Assembly: GCA_963768165.1 (NCBI GenBank)
Contig: CAVYHJ010000027.1
Span: forward strand, 1-64,000
From: CAVYHJ01 sp963768165 [NCBI: uncultured bacterium]
GTDB taxonomy: Bacteria; UBP4; UBA4092
Direction: 5' to 3'
Length of the DNA: 64,000 nt
The position numbers were made by a program, and so were the translations under genes. How positions within the stretch are numbered: the stretch's first letter is position 1; every line of letters begins with the position of its first letter. Below are positions 38,988-51,031 of the stretch, piece by piece. The notes under the pieces were generated by a model. That model saw nothing but the letters and a program-made list of their open reading frames with translations. It was not told where the DNA came from and did not search any database.

Positions 38988-39626
38988 TTATGCCGATTTT
39001 TTCTTTTTTACTTCCCGAATTTCTTTTCCATAGAGAATCGCAAATACCGGTCTTAGGGAACGCGCTTTATTTTTTTTAGCTTTTTCAAAAGCCGATTTAA
39101 TTTTATCCAAATCAAATTGTTGTTCCAATTCTTTCAGGTCGTCGAGAATCAATGAATTCAATTTTAACCCACATAAGTCAAAATAGAAATGCAAAATTTG
39201 CTTAAACTTGTTTTCGTTCCCTTCTATTTGTGGAATTGTGTAATAACGTAATCGAATCGGTTCGGTGGAACCCTGCAACCCGCCTTCTTCGAGGGGAATA
39301 TTCAAGGGAGAAACAGGCGTGGTTAATGGTACGATAATTCTGAAAAACGCAGGTTCCAATTCTGTTTCCGGCAAATAACATTCGATATACCCTCGCTCCT
39401 TCAATAAGATTAACGTAACACGAATTTCTTCCGTTTGCAAACCCAGCGTTTGAGATAATCGGTCAAGGGGTTCTGAAAACACATCCGGTTCGGAATTGAC
39501 AAGCGCATCCAATTCCATCAATCGTTTTAAAACAGACCATGCCAGAGGTGAATTTTCCCGATTTATTTTCTGGGGTAAACCACTGTAGTCAACCCAACGG
39601 GGAGTTTGATTTGTTAAGAACGGCAT
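38988..39626 (-). CDS. DnaD-like replication protein
   Basis: 212 residues. An N-terminal winged-helix part (LAWSVLKRLMELDALVN...LDRLSQTLGLQTEEIRVTLILLKERGYIECYL) and a C-terminal helical part (FDLDKIKSAFEKAKKNKARSLRPVFAILYG) like the DnaD/DnaB_2 domain. Such proteins help primosome assembly with a DnaC/DnaI-type loader, which is encoded immediately downstream. The final ~10 residues are poly-Lys. Similarity is by pattern, so a divergent transcriptional regulator remains possible. Confidence 0.65.
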   Translation of the reverse strand: MPFLTNQTPRWVDYSGLPQKINRENSPLAWSVLKRLMELDALVNSEPDVFSEPLDRLSQTLGLQTEEIRVTLILLKERGYIECYLPETELEPAFFRIIVPLTTPVSPLNIPLEEGGLQGSTEPIRLRYYTIPQIEGNENKFKQILHFYFDLCGLKLNSLILDDLKELEQQFDLDKIKSAFEKAKKNKARSLRPVFAILYGKEIREVKKKKSA

Positions 39627-39640
39627 GATGTGCTTTCAAC

Positions 39641-41047
39641 TTATTTCAAAACACGTTTCCAAGTTGTTCCGCTTGGACTATCTTCAAGAGAAATACCCAG
39701 TATGTTCAGTTCACTACGAATGGTGTCAGAGGTGGCGTAATCTTTGCGATGCCGGGCATCGTGACGGAGTTTAATCATCAATTGCATGATGCCATCGAGA
39801 GTATTGTTATCCGCTCCGGTAACATTGCCTTGGAATAAACCCAAGACTCCACCAAGAGAACGAATGGTATATGCACCGAAACTCAAATAATTAATATCTT
39901 CCGAAGACAATTTATCTTTGGCCAACCGTTGATTTAATTCTCCAATTAATTCAAATATTGATGCAAAAGCACGTGGGGTATTGAAATCATTATCCATGGC
40001 TTTTTCAAAAGAATCTTTGATATTCTCAAGTAAAGTTGGTTTGGTTTCATTGGCTCCGATTTTTGTTTTTACATTTTCCAAACAATTATAAACGCGTTGG
40101 AGTGCCGCACTGGATTCCATCAAACTGGTATCACTAAAATCAAGCGGACTGCGATAATGGGCGCTCAACATGAAATAGCGTATCGTTTCCGCGGAATATT
40201 TTTGTAAAGCGTCGCGTACTGTAACAAAATTGCCGAGAGACTTGGACATTTTTTCACCTTCCATCCGCAGGAAAGCTACATGCAGCCAATATTTGGCAAA
40301 GGGCTGGCCAGTTGCTCCTTCCGATTGAGCGATTTCATTTTCATGATGGGGAAATACCAAATCTTCTCCTCCGCAATGGATATCAAAGGTATGTCCGAGA
40401 TAACGGATGGACATAGCGGAACATTCGATATGCCAACCAGGGCGGCCTTCTCCCCAGGGACTCTGCCAGAAGGGTTCACCGGGTTTGGCTTTTTTCCATA
40501 AAGCGAAATCGAGCGGATCTTTTTTGCGCTCATCTACTTCGACTCGGGCTCCAGATTTTAAATCTTCGATATTGCGATGAGATAATTTCCCGTAATCAGC
40601 GAAATTACGAACCGAGTAATAAACATCACCGTCTACTACATAAGCATGGTCTTTCTCAATTAATTCTTGAATCAAGGCAATCATCTCAGGAATATGATCG
40701 GTGGCGCGAGGATAAATATCCGCAGGCAATATTCCAAGTGCAATACTGTCTTCAAAAAAAGCACGTGTATACTTATTTGAAACGACTTCTGTTGAGATGT
40801 TTTCCTCTTTAGCGCGATTGATAATTTTGTCCTCGATATCCGTCAAGTTCTGAACATAAGTGACTAGATACCCCTTATATTCCAGATACCGCCGTATCAT
40901 GTCATACACGAGAAATGCTCTACCGTTACCGATATGAAAATAGTTATAAACGGTGGGACCACATGCATAAATTTTTACATGCGAAGAATCCAAAGGTTTG
41001 AATTCTTCCAATTGTCGAGTTAATGTATTGAATAGTTTAAGAGCCAT
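39641..41047 (-). CDS. cysS: Cysteinyl-tRNA synthetase
   Basis: 468 residues from ATG 41047, which has AGGTGA 8 nt upstream (a GTG start at 41059 is also in frame). Class I synthetase: YACGPTVYNYFHIGNGRAF (HIGH-type motif and first zinc Cys), GWHIECSAM (zinc ligands), HCGGEDLVFPHHENEIAQSEGATG, and KMSKSLGNF (KMSKS). A C-terminal DALR helical domain follows. Attaches cysteine to tRNA-Cys. First gene of a tight unit with dnaD-like, dnaC-like, small basic protein and P-II genes. Confidence 0.97.
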   Translation of the reverse strand: MALKLFNTLTRQLEEFKPLDSSHVKIYACGPTVYNYFHIGNGRAFLVYDMIRRYLEYKGYLVTYVQNLTDIEDKIINRAKEENISTEVVSNKYTRAFFEDSIALGILPADIYPRATDHIPEMIALIQELIEKDHAYVVDGDVYYSVRNFADYGKLSHRNIEDLKSGARVEVDERKKDPLDFALWKKAKPGEPFWQSPWGEGRPGWHIECSAMSIRYLGHTFDIHCGGEDLVFPHHENEIAQSEGATGQPFAKYWLHVAFLRMEGEKMSKSLGNFVTVRDALQKYSAETIRYFMLSAHYRSPLDFSDTSLMESSAALQRVYNCLENVKTKIGANETKPTLLENIKDSFEKAMDNDFNTPRAFASIFELIGELNQRLAKDKLSSEDINYLSFGAYTIRSLGGVLGLFQGNVTGADNNTLDGIMQLMIKLRHDARHRKDYATSDTIRSELNILGISLEDSPSGTTWKRVLK

Positions 41048-41121
41048 AAATTTATTCACCTGACAGAAAAGAGTTTAGTAATGTAGCGTAACAAAGAGAG
41101 GTGAGGTTGTCAAAAGGAAAA

Positions 41122-42192
41122 TTAATGAATTTTCTTTTTTAATGCTTCAATCCGTTCTTTCACTTTCACCGAATCGGCAAATTTGGGATCCAATTGCAAT
41201 ACTGAATTAAAAGATTGAATGGCTTTCTGAAAATCTTTTTTCTCCTCATAACAATTTCCGATGATAAAATAACTTTTGGCAGAATTGGGTCTTTTTTGGA
41301 TAGCGGTTTGGGCGCTGGTAAAAGCGTCTTCAAAGTCGTGTAATTCCAGAAAATTGTCCGCCAGCATGATATGAATCCCCTTCATTTCATCCGCTAGTGC
41401 AGCAGATTTTTGAAATTCCATTTTCGCACTATCCCGTGCCCATCGGTCTTTTAATTGTAGATAATTGACACCCAGCATGTAATGCGTCACCGAGGACATA
41501 CTGCGCACTTCAGAAGAAGGATATTTTTCTATATATTCGTCCAAGGGAGTAATTTCATAAATCAGTTTTTTATAATCCGGTTTCGCGATGCCCTCTTTCC
41601 AAAACATATAAACCATCCCTGAAGGAATTAGGGTATACCCAGGTAAATCACCAGTATCTCTTTTGGAGGAGCTATACACAGGAACCTGGGAACCTGTGAT
41701 AGTTCCTAATTCTGCCGATTGTCTGATTTGAAATATCTCCTCGATTGAATGACTGGTACTATAATCTAGCAGAGTTCCTCTCTGGGAAATCGGTAATGAT
41801 TGGAAAAAGACACCGTCAAAATCATACACCGTTAGAGATGGTGGAAGTTGATTCTCCTTTTTCAACATCCAGAGAGATAGGGTTGGTATGTCTTCCAACA
41901 CCAATAATACCGCTTTTTTATCCATTGATTTTAAAATATTTTGGGCATAAATTTTTGCTGGTTCACGATACTCTTTAATCCATTTTTCCGCTAATTGATT
42001 TTTCTCAACAATGGGTATCCGGGGTAAGGTAATGGAGACTGGGGATGTATTCACTATCTTTAGAGAATCTTCCGCATAGAGAAAAGAAAAACAAAAAAAG
42101 AAAAACAAACAAGGGAATAGATGTTGGAAAATCCATAAAAAATATGTTATTCCCGACACAGATTTATGTCCATTTTTATGAAACTTGATCAT
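41122..42192 (-). CDS. Exported TPR protein
   Basis: 356 residues from ATG 42192. A long hydrophobic signal sequence (WIFQHLFPCLFFFFCFSFLYA, cleavage before EDS). The first ~200 residues are unrecognised; residues ~235-350 hold three tetratricopeptide repeats (YMLGVNYLQLKDRWARDSAKMEFQKSAAL, DNFLELHDFEDAFTSAQTAIQKRPNSAKS, YFIIGNCYEEKKDFQKAIQSFNSVLQLDPKF). Probably a periplasmic scaffold. It lies between rpoC and cysS on the same strand. Confidence 0.75.
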   Translation of the reverse strand: MIKFHKNGHKSVSGITYFLWIFQHLFPCLFFFFCFSFLYAEDSLKIVNTSPVSITLPRIPIVEKNQLAEKWIKEYREPAKIYAQNILKSMDKKAVLLVLEDIPTLSLWMLKKENQLPPSLTVYDFDGVFFQSLPISQRGTLLDYSTSHSIEEIFQIRQSAELGTITGSQVPVYSSSKRDTGDLPGYTLIPSGMVYMFWKEGIAKPDYKKLIYEITPLDEYIEKYPSSEVRSMSSVTHYMLGVNYLQLKDRWARDSAKMEFQKSAALADEMKGIHIMLADNFLELHDFEDAFTSAQTAIQKRPNSAKSYFIIGNCYEEKKDFQKAIQSFNSVLQLDPKFADSVKVKERIEALKKKIH

Positions 42193-42214
42193 AACATTCA
42201 CCAGTATTTAGGTT

Positions 42215-42248
42215 CTTGTAGGGGTGTTGTATGCAACACCCCTACAAG
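42215..42248. repeat. Perfect 15-bp hairpin after rpoC
   Basis: CTTGTAGGGGTGTTG (42215-42229), loop TATG, CAACACCCCTACAAG (42234-42248). It lies just past the rpoC stop and could end the rpoBC transcript, but no T-run follows. Its TAGGGGT/ACCCCTA core recalls the hairpins at 3335 and 4591. Confidence 0.7.
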
Positions 42249-42267
42249 AAAGCTATCCTACAGAAGT

Positions 42268-45200
42268 TTAGGATTCTTTTTCCTTGTCAGAATCTTGTAG
42301 ATGCGGTAAAATTGCTTCCGATTCTTCCGCTCTTAATTCTTCGTCAGACTTAATCGAGGCAAAGGCGGCTACCGCAGCTTTTTGCCGGGCTTCCTGTGCT
42401 TCTTTACGTTCTTGTGCAACAATCCTAGCCAAGGTCAGCGCTTTGGGTGTATTGGGCATCCCGGTTCCCGCAGGAACTAAGCGGCCCATAATTACATTTT
42501 CCTTGAGCCCGCGCAGACTATCCGTCTTGCCTTGTACCGCGGCTTCCGTCAGAACCCGCGTGGTTTCCTGGAAGCTGGCCGCTGAAACAAATGATTCGGT
42601 TTCCAGTGAAGCTTTGGTAATACCCAATAATTTGGGATCCGCCTGGGCCAGTTGTCCCCCATGTTTGGCTACACGATCGTTCTCTTCATCAAAGGTAAAT
42701 CTATCTACCTGCTGGTCGAAAAGGAATGCGGTATCGCCAATTTCTTTCACAGTTACCTTCCGCATCATTTGTCGAACAATGACTTCGATATGTTTGTCAT
42801 TGATACCGACACCCTGCAATCGGTATACTTCTTGAATTTCGTTTAACAAGAATTTTTGAACTTCTTTTTGTCCTTTAATTCGAAGCACATCATGCGGGTC
42901 CACGGCACCGTCGGTTAATTGTTCACCCGCCATAACACGGTCGCCAGAACGAACATGTAAATGGCGGTGTAACGGAATGGCATATTGCCGTTCTTCACCG
43001 AAATCCGGTTTAATAATAACTCGCCGCATCCCCTTGGTAATCCCGGCCAACTGAACCGTTCCGTCTATTTCCGCAGTGAGTGCGACTTCTTTGGGTCGGC
43101 GTGCTTCGAATAATTCTGCCACCCGAGGCAGACCACCGGTAATATCCCGGGATACCGATTTCTCTTTGGGAATCCGCGCGAGAATATCTCCCGCATAACT
43201 TTTCCTGCCTTCTTCAATTTCTTGTGAAACATGGCAGGACGACGGCAATGCATAAGAACCCAAAATATTGTTTTTCGCGTCGAGTACCTGAATTTGTGGA
43301 TGCCACTGGGCTTTGTGTTCCATAATTACCCGATGGAGAACACCGGAAACTTCATCCAACTCCCGTTTCATCGTGACGCCTTCCACGATATCCACGAATT
43401 TCAAAGTTCCATCCTGTTCCGATAAAATCAATATATTATGCGGATCCCATGCCACGACGCGTTCGTTGGCACGGATTTTTTCCCCGTCCCCAACCGCAAC
43501 AATTGCACCATAGGTAATATTTGGGAATCGCTGTATTTCCTTATTATTCCCGTCGTGAATCGTAATAGACCCGCCGCGATTCAAGACGACATATTTTCCT
43601 TCACGATTTTTGACCGTGCGTAACTCATGATATCGTACCGTACCGTCTTCTTTGGCCTGATACCACCCTTCCAATTTTCGCGCGGCGGCACCACCGATAT
43701 GGAATGTCCGCAACGTTAATTGGGTCCCTGGTTCACCGATGGATTGAGCGGCAATGACTCCGACTGCTTCTCCCAATTCCACCAACTGGCCGGTAGACAA
43801 GTCTGCACCGTAACACCGCGAACATAACCCCCGCCGTGTTTCACAAGTCAACACCGAACGAATTTTTACTTCTTCGATTCCCGCTTCCTCAATACGCCGC
43901 GCGGCATCATCATCCACCAATTGGTTGGCGGCAATAATCGTTTCGCCCGTTTGCGGGTCAACAACGTCTTCCAAAACCACACGACCTTGAACTCGGTCTC
44001 CCAGCGATTCCAAGGTACGTTCCCCTTTGGGCGTGACTTCTCGAATCGCCCGAATATCAATTCCTTTAATCGTTCCACAATCTTCTTCCGCCACGATCAT
44101 ATCTTGAGCCACGTCTACCAACCGCCGCGTCAGGTATCCTGCATCCGCTGTCTTTAACGCCGTATCCGCCAATCCTTTCCGCGCACCGTGCGTCGAAATA
44201 AAATATTCCAATACCGTCAACCCTTCGCGGAAATTCGAGGCGATTGGCGACTCTATAATTTCTCCAATTCCACCCGTTAACCGTTTCATTGGTTTTGCCA
44301 TCAATCCGCGCATTCCTGCCAACTGCCGAATCTGTAATTGTGAACCACGCGCTCCGCTGTCCGCCATGATATAAATCGGATTAAATCCGTTTTGATCTTT
44401 GGCCATTTCTGCCATCATTTCATTGGCGACTTCATCGGTGGTATGAGTCCAAATATCAATAATTTTGTTATACCGTTCACTATTGGTAATCACACCCCGT
44501 TGATAATCTTTCGTTACCTTCGACACTTCCTTCTCGCTCGCTGAAACAATTTCCTTCTTCTTTCCGGGGATTCGCAAATCTCCCATTGAAATACTAATCC
44601 CGCCCCGCATTGCGTACGTAAATCCAACTCTCTTTAAACAATCCAATAGCTCTGTCGTCTTCTCATTTCCCCATTTTTTATGATAAGCCGACACCATCTG
44701 GCTTAAGCGCTTTTTGTCCAATACACAATTGCTCCAGGCAGCACCCTCTTCGAAAAATGATACATCCGATGGAAGTTCCAAATGCAATAATACTCTTCCC
44801 GCTGTCGTCTCCGCCCATCTATCACTACCACCGGGCTTTAGTCCAAAATCCCCCGACTTTATTCGTACATGTATTTTCGCGTGTAATTCAATCTCACCCG
44901 CGTCATATGCCATACTCGCTTCTACCAACGACCCAAATTTTTTCCCTTCACCGCGTGCGCCATTCTTTTCTTTTGTCAAATAATAACATCCCAACACTGC
45001 GTCCTGCGTTGGTCCCGCAACTGGTTTTCCCGATGACGGTAGCAGTATATTATTCGTACTTAACATGATTTCTTTCGCTTCCCATATCGCTTCCCCCGAC
45101 AACGGTACATGCACGGCCATCTGGTCACCGTCAAAATCGGCATTAAATGCCGTACACACCATCGGGTGCAACCGGATCGCTTTCCCTTCCACTAATACCG

Positions 45201-46656
45201 GCATAAAGGCCTGAACCCCCAACCGGTGTAAAGTAGGCGCGCGGTTTAATAGAACAGGATGGGACCTTGTAACTTCTTCCAATACATCGAACACTTCCTT
45301 TTCTTCCCGTTCGATCATCCGTTTGGCGGATTTAATCGTATTCGCTAACCCCCTCTGCTCTAACTTCCTTATAATAAAAGGCTCAAATAATTCCAACGCC
45401 ATCTTCTTCGGCAACCCGCATTCATTGAACTTTAATTCGGGTCCTACCACTATCACTGACCGCCCACTATAATCTACTCGCTTCCCTAACAAATTCTGCC
45501 GAAATCGTCCCTGCTTTCCTTTCAATATATCCGATAAACTTTTTAAAGGTACATTGTTCTGCCCTCGTATCGGTTTTCCCCGCCGTCCGTTATCAAATAA
45601 CGCATCCACCGCTTCTTGTAACATCCGTTTTTCATTCCGCAATATTACTTCTGGCGCGTTGATATCCATCAGTCTCCGCAACCGGTTGTTCCGGTTTATT
45701 ACACGCCGGTATAAATCATTTAAATCACTCGTCGCAAATCGGCCACCGTCCAACGGTACCAACGGTCTCAAATCGGGAGGTAATACCGGAATCACTTCCA
45801 TAATCATCCATTCCGGTTTATTTCCGGAATCCCGAAATGCTTCTACGACCCTCAATCGTTTGATTATTTTTTTCCGCTTCTGCAAACTTGCAGTCGTTTT
45901 CATTTCCTTATGCAGTTCTTCCGCTAATTTCGTACAATCAATCTTTAATAATAATTCTTTAACGGCCTCCGCACCCATCTTGGCTACAAACTTATCGCCC
46001 CACGTCTCTCTCGCTTCCCGGTACTTCTCTTCAGATAACAATTCTTTCTCGGTTAATTTCGTATCCCCTGGGTTTATTACGATGTATTCCTGAAAATAAA
46101 GTATTCGTGATAATGCCGCCATCGTTAAATCTAATAAATTCCCAATTCGGCTCGGAGTCCCTTTAAAAAACCATATATGACTTGCAGGCGCCGCTAACTT
46201 GATATATCCCAACCGCTGCCGCCGAACACTTGATTTCGTTACCTCGACTCCGCATCGATCACACACGACCCCCCTATACTTAATTCGCTTATACTTGCCA
46301 CATGAACATTCCCAATCTTTTACGGGACCAAATATCCGCTCACAAAATAACCCATCCCTCTCCGGTTTAAATGTACGATAATTGATCGTCTCCGGTTTTT
46401 TGATTTCCCCTATACTCGGATATTCCAACCCACTAGTCTTCATTTTCCCTACAGTCAATACGTTCTCTTTTTCACTCTGTTTGTATTGACTCCGTATCCA
46501 TTTTAATATTTGGTCCGGCGATGCAATACTAATTTTGAGGGCATCAATATTGTTAATATTCAAGGCACCCGGTAGCTCATTGATACTATCCGTTTGTTTG
46601 AACAAACCCCGACTTTCCTCATCTCGCATTGATTTTTCATGCATTGTTTTAGCCAT
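42268..46656 (-). CDS. rpoC: DNA-directed RNA polymerase beta' subunit
   Basis: 1462 residues. N-terminal zinc ribbon ([20 protein letters not shown]), then the catalytic NADFDGDQM that chelates the active-site Mg. The second zinc site ([13 protein letters not shown]), bridge helix and trigger-loop region ([36 protein letters not shown]) are present. AAGGAG lies 5 nt before the ATG. It follows rpoB by 61 nt. Length is normal for diderm bacteria, with the usual sequence insertion in the trigger-loop half. Confidence 0.97.
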   Translation of the reverse strand: MAKTMHEKSMRDEESRGLFKQTDSINELPGALNINNIDALKISIASPDQILKWIRSQYKQSEKENVLTVGKMKTSGLEYPSIGEIKKPETINYRTFKPERDGLFCERIFGPVKDWECSCGKYKRIKYRGVVCDRCGVEVTKSSVRRQRLGYIKLAAPASHIWFFKGTPSRIGNLLDLTMAALSRILYFQEYIVINPGDTKLTEKELLSEEKYREARETWGDKFVAKMGAEAVKELLLKIDCTKLAEELHKEMKTTASLQKRKKIIKRLRVVEAFRDSGNKPEWMIMEVIPVLPPDLRPLVPLDGGRFATSDLNDLYRRVINRNNRLRRLMDINAPEVILRNEKRMLQEAVDALFDNGRRGKPIRGQNNVPLKSLSDILKGKQGRFRQNLLGKRVDYSGRSVIVVGPELKFNECGLPKKMALELFEPFIIRKLEQRGLANTIKSAKRMIEREEKEVFDVLEEVTRSHPVLLNRAPTLHRLGVQAFMPVLVEGKAIRLHPMVCTAFNADFDGDQMAVHVPLSGEAIWEAKEIMLSTNNILLPSSGKPVAGPTQDAVLGCYYLTKEKNGARGEGKKFGSLVEASMAYDAGEIELHAKIHVRIKSGDFGLKPGGSDRWAETTAGRVLLHLELPSDVSFFEEGAAWSNCVLDKKRLSQMVSAYHKKWGNEKTTELLDCLKRVGFTYAMRGGISISMGDLRIPGKKKEIVSASEKEVSKVTKDYQRGVITNSERYNKIIDIWTHTTDEVANEMMAEMAKDQNGFNPIYIMADSGARGSQLQIRQLAGMRGLMAKPMKRLTGGIGEIIESPIASNFREGLTVLEYFISTHGARKGLADTALKTADAGYLTRRLVDVAQDMIVAEEDCGTIKGIDIRAIREVTPKGERTLESLGDRVQGRVVLEDVVDPQTGETIIAANQLVDDDAARRIEEAGIEEVKIRSVLTCETRRGLCSRCYGADLSTGQLVELGEAVGVIAAQSIGEPGTQLTLRTFHIGGAAARKLEGWYQAKEDGTVRYHELRTVKNREGKYVVLNRGGSITIHDGNNKEIQRFPNITYGAIVAVGDGEKIRANERVVAWDPHNILILSEQDGTLKFVDIVEGVTMKRELDEVSGVLHRVIMEHKAQWHPQIQVLDAKNNILGSYALPSSCHVSQEIEEGRKSYAGDILARIPKEKSVSRDITGGLPRVAELFEARRPKEVALTAEIDGTVQLAGITKGMRRVIIKPDFGEERQYAIPLHRHLHVRSGDRVMAGEQLTDGAVDPHDVLRIKGQKEVQKFLLNEIQEVYRLQGVGINDKHIEVIVRQMMRKVTVKEIGDTAFLFDQQVDRFTFDEENDRVAKHGGQLAQADPKLLGITKASLETESFVSAASFQETTRVLTEAAVQGKTDSLRGLKENVIMGRLVPAGTGMPNTPKALTLARIVAQERKEAQEARQKAAVAAFASIKSDEELRAEESEAILPHLQDSDKEKES

Positions 46657-46717
46657 GACCTCTCCTTTATTATTTTATGATATAGAGACAACCAGACGGT
46701 CGCTTCTATTTAGAATA

Positions 46718-49700
46718 CTAAAAACTTTTCGCTGATGTTTCTTCCACTTGTCCCGAGACATCGGTATGCGTTAATTCATCCGGTAATAAGCGGGAAGAGA
46801 ATAAAATTTCGATATTCAACGCGAGCGACTGCAATTCTTTAACAAGCACATTAAATGATTCCGGAATGCCTGGAGAGAGAGAGTTCTCGCCTTTTACGAT
46901 GGCTTCGTAGGATTTAGTACGGCCTGACACGTCATCGGATTTGACAGTCAATAATTCTTGGAGTGTATAGGCACAACCATAGGCTTCAAGAGCCCAAACT
47001 TCCATTTCTCCAAATCGCTGGCCACCAAACTGGGCTTTACCGCCCAAGGGTTGTTGCGTAACCAGAGAATAGGGTCCAATGGAACGTGCGTGAATTTTAT
47101 CATCCACCATGTGGGCCAGTTTGAGAATATAGATACAACCGACCGTCACCTGACGATCGAATGGCATTCCCGTCCGACCATCGTACACCGTTGTAGTGCC
47201 CGATTCAGGCAATCCTGCTTCTTTCAATTTTGCCCGGATTTCTTCTTCCGTGGCGCCATCGAAAATCGGTGTCGCGATATGTATCCCCAACGATCTTGCC
47301 GCCCAACCCAAATGGGTTTCCAAAATCTGACCTACGTTCATACGGGAAGGCACACCTAATGGATTTAAAACAACTTCGACAGGAGTTCCATCCGCTAAAA
47401 ACGGCATATCTTCTTCCGCCATAATTTTAGCGACCACCCCTTTATTTCCGTGCCGTCCGGCGAGTTTGTCACCAACTGCTAATTTGCGTTTTTGCGCAAC
47501 ATATACTTTGACCGTTTTGACAACACCGGGAGGTAATTCATCGCCGGTTTTAATGTGTTCAATATCTTTTTCCAAAGTCTCATCCAAGAGCGCAATTTGT
47601 TGATCCTCATATTCAAAATTCAATTGCAAGGCTTCCTTCACTGTCGGTGTAACATCCAAATTACCTGCATTTAGCTTATTTCTCAACAAATCCACTAATT
47701 TCGCGTCTACCGTATCACCGGGTTTGTAAAGGGCTTTCCGGGAATCGTCAGCATAAATTGGTGATTTTGCTTTTTGATTTAATAAAAGTTCAATCCGCGT
47801 TTTGGTTTCACCGCGCACCCGGCGCAATTTGGTTTCTCGCGCTTTTTTCGCCTCGTCAATTTGTTTGAGTTCCAGGGCTCGATCTGCGGTCGTCCCGTGA
47901 TCTTTGCGGGCAAAAGTTTTTGCTCCGACCACTATCCCTTCCACACCGGGAGGTAATCGTAGGGAAGTATCCAGAACATCACCGGCTTTTTCACCAAAAA
48001 TGGCGCGTAATAATTTTTCTTCACTGGACAGTTCGGTTTCACCTTTGGGTGTAATTTTCCCAACCAAAATATCATTCGGATGTACTTCAGCGCCCACCCG
48101 CACGATCCCCATTTCATCCAAATTCCGCAACGCTTCTTCACTTAAATTCGGAATATCCCGCGTGATTTCTTCCCTGCCAAGTTTCGTATCCCGTGCCTCC
48201 ATCTCAAATTCTTCAATATGAATGGATGTGAACATATCTTCTTTCACAACCTTCTCTGAAATCAAAATTGCGTCTTCAAAGTTATATCCGCCCCACGGCA
48301 TAAACGCGCACAACACATTGCGTCCTAATGCCAATTCACCATGGTCCGTACTCGGCCCGTCTGCAATCGGCTGGCCTTTTTTTACTCGGTCTCCCACCCG
48401 CACAATTGGTTTCTGATTCATGCATGTGCTCTGATTGCTTCGGGCATATTTCCATAATTCATACGAATGTTCTTTCGCGGGTAAATAATCCGCCTGATCT
48501 TCCAAACTCTCTCGTACAATAATGGTATCTCCACTCACATGTGTCACGACTCCGGGTTTCTCCGCCAAGACCACAAGTCCCGAATCTATTGCCGCTTTTT
48601 TCTCTATTCCAGTTCCCACTAATGGCGCATCGGTTCGCACCAACGGTACCGCCTGCCGTTGCATGTTAGAGCCCATCAAGGCACGGTTCGCATCATCATG
48701 TTCCAGGAATGGAACCAACGCCGCGGATACCGACACCAATTGTTTCGGTGACACGTCCATAAAATTTATTGCCTCAGGTTGTACTCTCGGGAAATCACCT
48801 TTTTGTCTCGCCAGCAGTGGCGGATTTTTGAAATGACCTTTTTCGTCTATTTCTTCATTTGCTTGTGCAATGGTATATTTATCTTCTTCATCAGCGGAAA
48901 GATACACAATCTCATCAGTCACCTTTCCATTCACGACTTTCCGATATGGCGATTCCAAAAACCCGAATTCATTGATTCTGGCAAAAGTTGCGAGTGACGA
49001 AATCAATCCGATATTTGGTCCTTCCGGTGTTTCCACAGGACAAACCCGGCCATAATGTGTATAATGCACGTCACGGACTTCAAATCCGGCACGATCTCTA
49101 TTTAACCCGCCGGGTCCAAGGGCAGATAACCGCCGTTTATGTGTTAATTCTGACAACGGATTGGTTTGATCCATGAATTGTGATAATTGGCTACGGCCAA
49201 AGAAATCCCGCACCGCGCTGAACATGGGTCGCGCATTAATTAAATTATGCGGCATCACATTTTCAATATCGAGTAATCCCATGCGTTCCCGGATTCCTCG
49301 TTCCATCGCTGCCAACCCAATCCGAATTTGATTTTCCAATAATTCACCAACCGACCGGACACGACGGTTTCCAAGATGATCTATATCGTCAACCACACCT
49401 TTTCCTTCGCGCAACGAGATTAGATATCGAACGATCCCTACTAAGTCATCCAATTTCAATAACCGGTCTTCGAGAGATTTATCAAGACTCAGTTTCCGGT
49501 TCATCCGATAGCGGCCAACCCGGCCCAGATTGTATCGTTTTTCCGTGTAAAATAAAGTTTCTAACAATATTTTTCCGGCTTTGGCAGTGGGCGGATTCCC
49601 CGGACGAATTCTCCGGTAAAATTCCACCAATGCTTCTTCTTGGCTCTTAAACGTATCTTTCAACAAAGTATTCAATAAAATCGGACTATTATGCTGGGGA

Positions 49701-50773
49701 TCAAATTGCAAGACCACGATTTTGGTTATATTTAATTCCCGAATCCGGTGCAACAGCACGCTGGTAATTCGTTCCTTGCTTTCCGCGATCACTTCCCCGG
49801 TTTCTGTGTCCACCAAATCCGTCGCCAATATTTGTCCCAACAGCGGATGTACTTCTGTGGTTGCTTCCACGGTTACCGATTTGACTCCGGCTTCCCGCGC
49901 TTCTGCGATAAATTTCTTGGTAATTTTCTCTCCGGCATCTGCAATAGCTTTCCCGGTATCCGGATCCGCCACTTCTTTTCCCAAAATCTGTCCGACAGAC
50001 CCTTCCAAATTGTCGATATCTACCTTGACACCCTGGCTCTCCACCCGTGTCACACTGATTTCTTTCGATGGATAAAATTGCGCTAAAATTTCTTCATCGG
50101 TCTGTGAACCAAAAGCTCGTAATAAAGTGGTGGCATAAAATTTCCGCCGCCGGTCTATCGAGACATACATTAAATCATTGGCATCCACTTCAAATTCCAG
50201 CCAAGCACCCCGCGTCGGTATCACTCGGGCATAAAACATGGGTCGTCCACTGGAATGTCGTTCTTCCGAGAACGTTACGCCGGGTGAACGGTGCAACTGG
50301 CTGACGATAACCCGTTCCGCCCCGTTAATCACAAAAGTTCCCCGGTCGGTCATTAAGGGGATTTCTCCCAGATAAATTTCTTGTTCTTTGATATCTTTGA
50401 CATGCTTGGCACCGGTTTGCTTATCCACTTCCCGGACAATCAATTGAAATTTAACTTTCAAAGGCGCCGCATAAGTCATGCTCCGGTCAATACATTCATT
50501 GACTGTGTATTTGGGTTTCCCCAAACCGTATTCCACAAATTCCAACGTCGTGGAATCTCCGCTGGCGGTTGTGCTGGTTATGGGAAAAATAGACAAGAAC
50601 GCGGCTTGGAGTCCGGTTTCTTGTCGTCTATTGGGCTGGACTGAGGATTGTAAAAAGTCCTCATAAGACTTTTGTTGCGTTTCGATTAAATAGGGGATTT
50701 CGACTGCATCTGTTAACTTGGCAAAACTTTGTCGAACCCGGGGTCGTAAGACACCCGTACGTGTAGTCGTCAT
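46718..50773 (-). CDS. rpoB: DNA-directed RNA polymerase beta subunit
   Basis: 1351 residues. Rifampicin-pocket segment ([34 protein letters not shown]), conserved [26 protein letters not shown], and the C-terminal [38 protein letters not shown]. Residues ~225-330 contain two related ~70-residue segments ([20 protein letters not shown] and [20 protein letters not shown]), the duplicated lobe insertion found in many Gram-negative RpoBs. It is preceded by a promoter (50839-50868) and a divergent gene rather than by rplJ-rplL. Confidence 0.97.
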   Translation of the reverse strand: MTTTRTGVLRPRVRQSFAKLTDAVEIPYLIETQQKSYEDFLQSSVQPNRRQETGLQAAFLSIFPITSTTASGDSTTLEFVEYGLGKPKYTVNECIDRSMTYAAPLKVKFQLIVREVDKQTGAKHVKDIKEQEIYLGEIPLMTDRGTFVINGAERVIVSQLHRSPGVTFSEERHSSGRPMFYARVIPTRGAWLEFEVDANDLMYVSIDRRRKFYATTLLRAFGSQTDEEILAQFYPSKEISVTRVESQGVKVDIDNLEGSVGQILGKEVADPDTGKAIADAGEKITKKFIAEAREAGVKSVTVEATTEVHPLLGQILATDLVDTETGEVIAESKERITSVLLHRIRELNITKIVVLQFDPQHNSPILLNTLLKDTFKSQEEALVEFYRRIRPGNPPTAKAGKILLETLFYTEKRYNLGRVGRYRMNRKLSLDKSLEDRLLKLDDLVGIVRYLISLREGKGVVDDIDHLGNRRVRSVGELLENQIRIGLAAMERGIRERMGLLDIENVMPHNLINARPMFSAVRDFFGRSQLSQFMDQTNPLSELTHKRRLSALGPGGLNRDRAGFEVRDVHYTHYGRVCPVETPEGPNIGLISSLATFARINEFGFLESPYRKVVNGKVTDEIVYLSADEEDKYTIAQANEEIDEKGHFKNPPLLARQKGDFPRVQPEAINFMDVSPKQLVSVSAALVPFLEHDDANRALMGSNMQRQAVPLVRTDAPLVGTGIEKKAAIDSGLVVLAEKPGVVTHVSGDTIIVRESLEDQADYLPAKEHSYELWKYARSNQSTCMNQKPIVRVGDRVKKGQPIADGPSTDHGELALGRNVLCAFMPWGGYNFEDAILISEKVVKEDMFTSIHIEEFEMEARDTKLGREEITRDIPNLSEEALRNLDEMGIVRVGAEVHPNDILVGKITPKGETELSSEEKLLRAIFGEKAGDVLDTSLRLPPGVEGIVVGAKTFARKDHGTTADRALELKQIDEAKKARETKLRRVRGETKTRIELLLNQKAKSPIYADDSRKALYKPGDTVDAKLVDLLRNKLNAGNLDVTPTVKEALQLNFEYEDQQIALLDETLEKDIEHIKTGDELPPGVVKTVKVYVAQKRKLAVGDKLAGRHGNKGVVAKIMAEEDMPFLADGTPVEVVLNPLGVPSRMNVGQILETHLGWAARSLGIHIATPIFDGATEEEIRAKLKEAGLPESGTTTVYDGRTGMPFDRQVTVGCIYILKLAHMVDDKIHARSIGPYSLVTQQPLGGKAQFGGQRFGEMEVWALEAYGCAYTLQELLTVKSDDVSGRTKSYEAIVKGENSLSPGIPESFNVLVKELQSLALNIEILFSSRLLPDELTHTDVSGQVEETSAKSF

Positions 50774-50838
50774 GCGTGGGTTTACCTCCAGTATTTATTT
50801 AGGAATGAAGACTTTTCCTGACATTTAGGCAAACAATT

Positions 50839-50868
50839 ACTATACTATACTCATTATGTCTTTGTCAA
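50839..50868 (-). promoter_or_regulatory. Sigma-70-type promoter of rpoBC
   Basis: On the - strand TTGACA (50868-50863), 18-bp spacer, TATAGT (50844-50839), giving a leader of ~60 nt before the rpoB ATG at 50773. Confidence 0.65.
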
Positions 50869-51031
50869 TAGAAAAATTATAGCATGAAAGCAGGTTATAT
50901 GCCAAGTCCAAGCCCACTCTCTAAATTTCTTCCTTTCTTGTCCAAGAAGGGAATGAAAGAGTTGTATAAAATTGGCATATTTCAAAACATCGGATACACT
51001 ATATTATCATTTTTTTCACAAAGGAGTTCTT

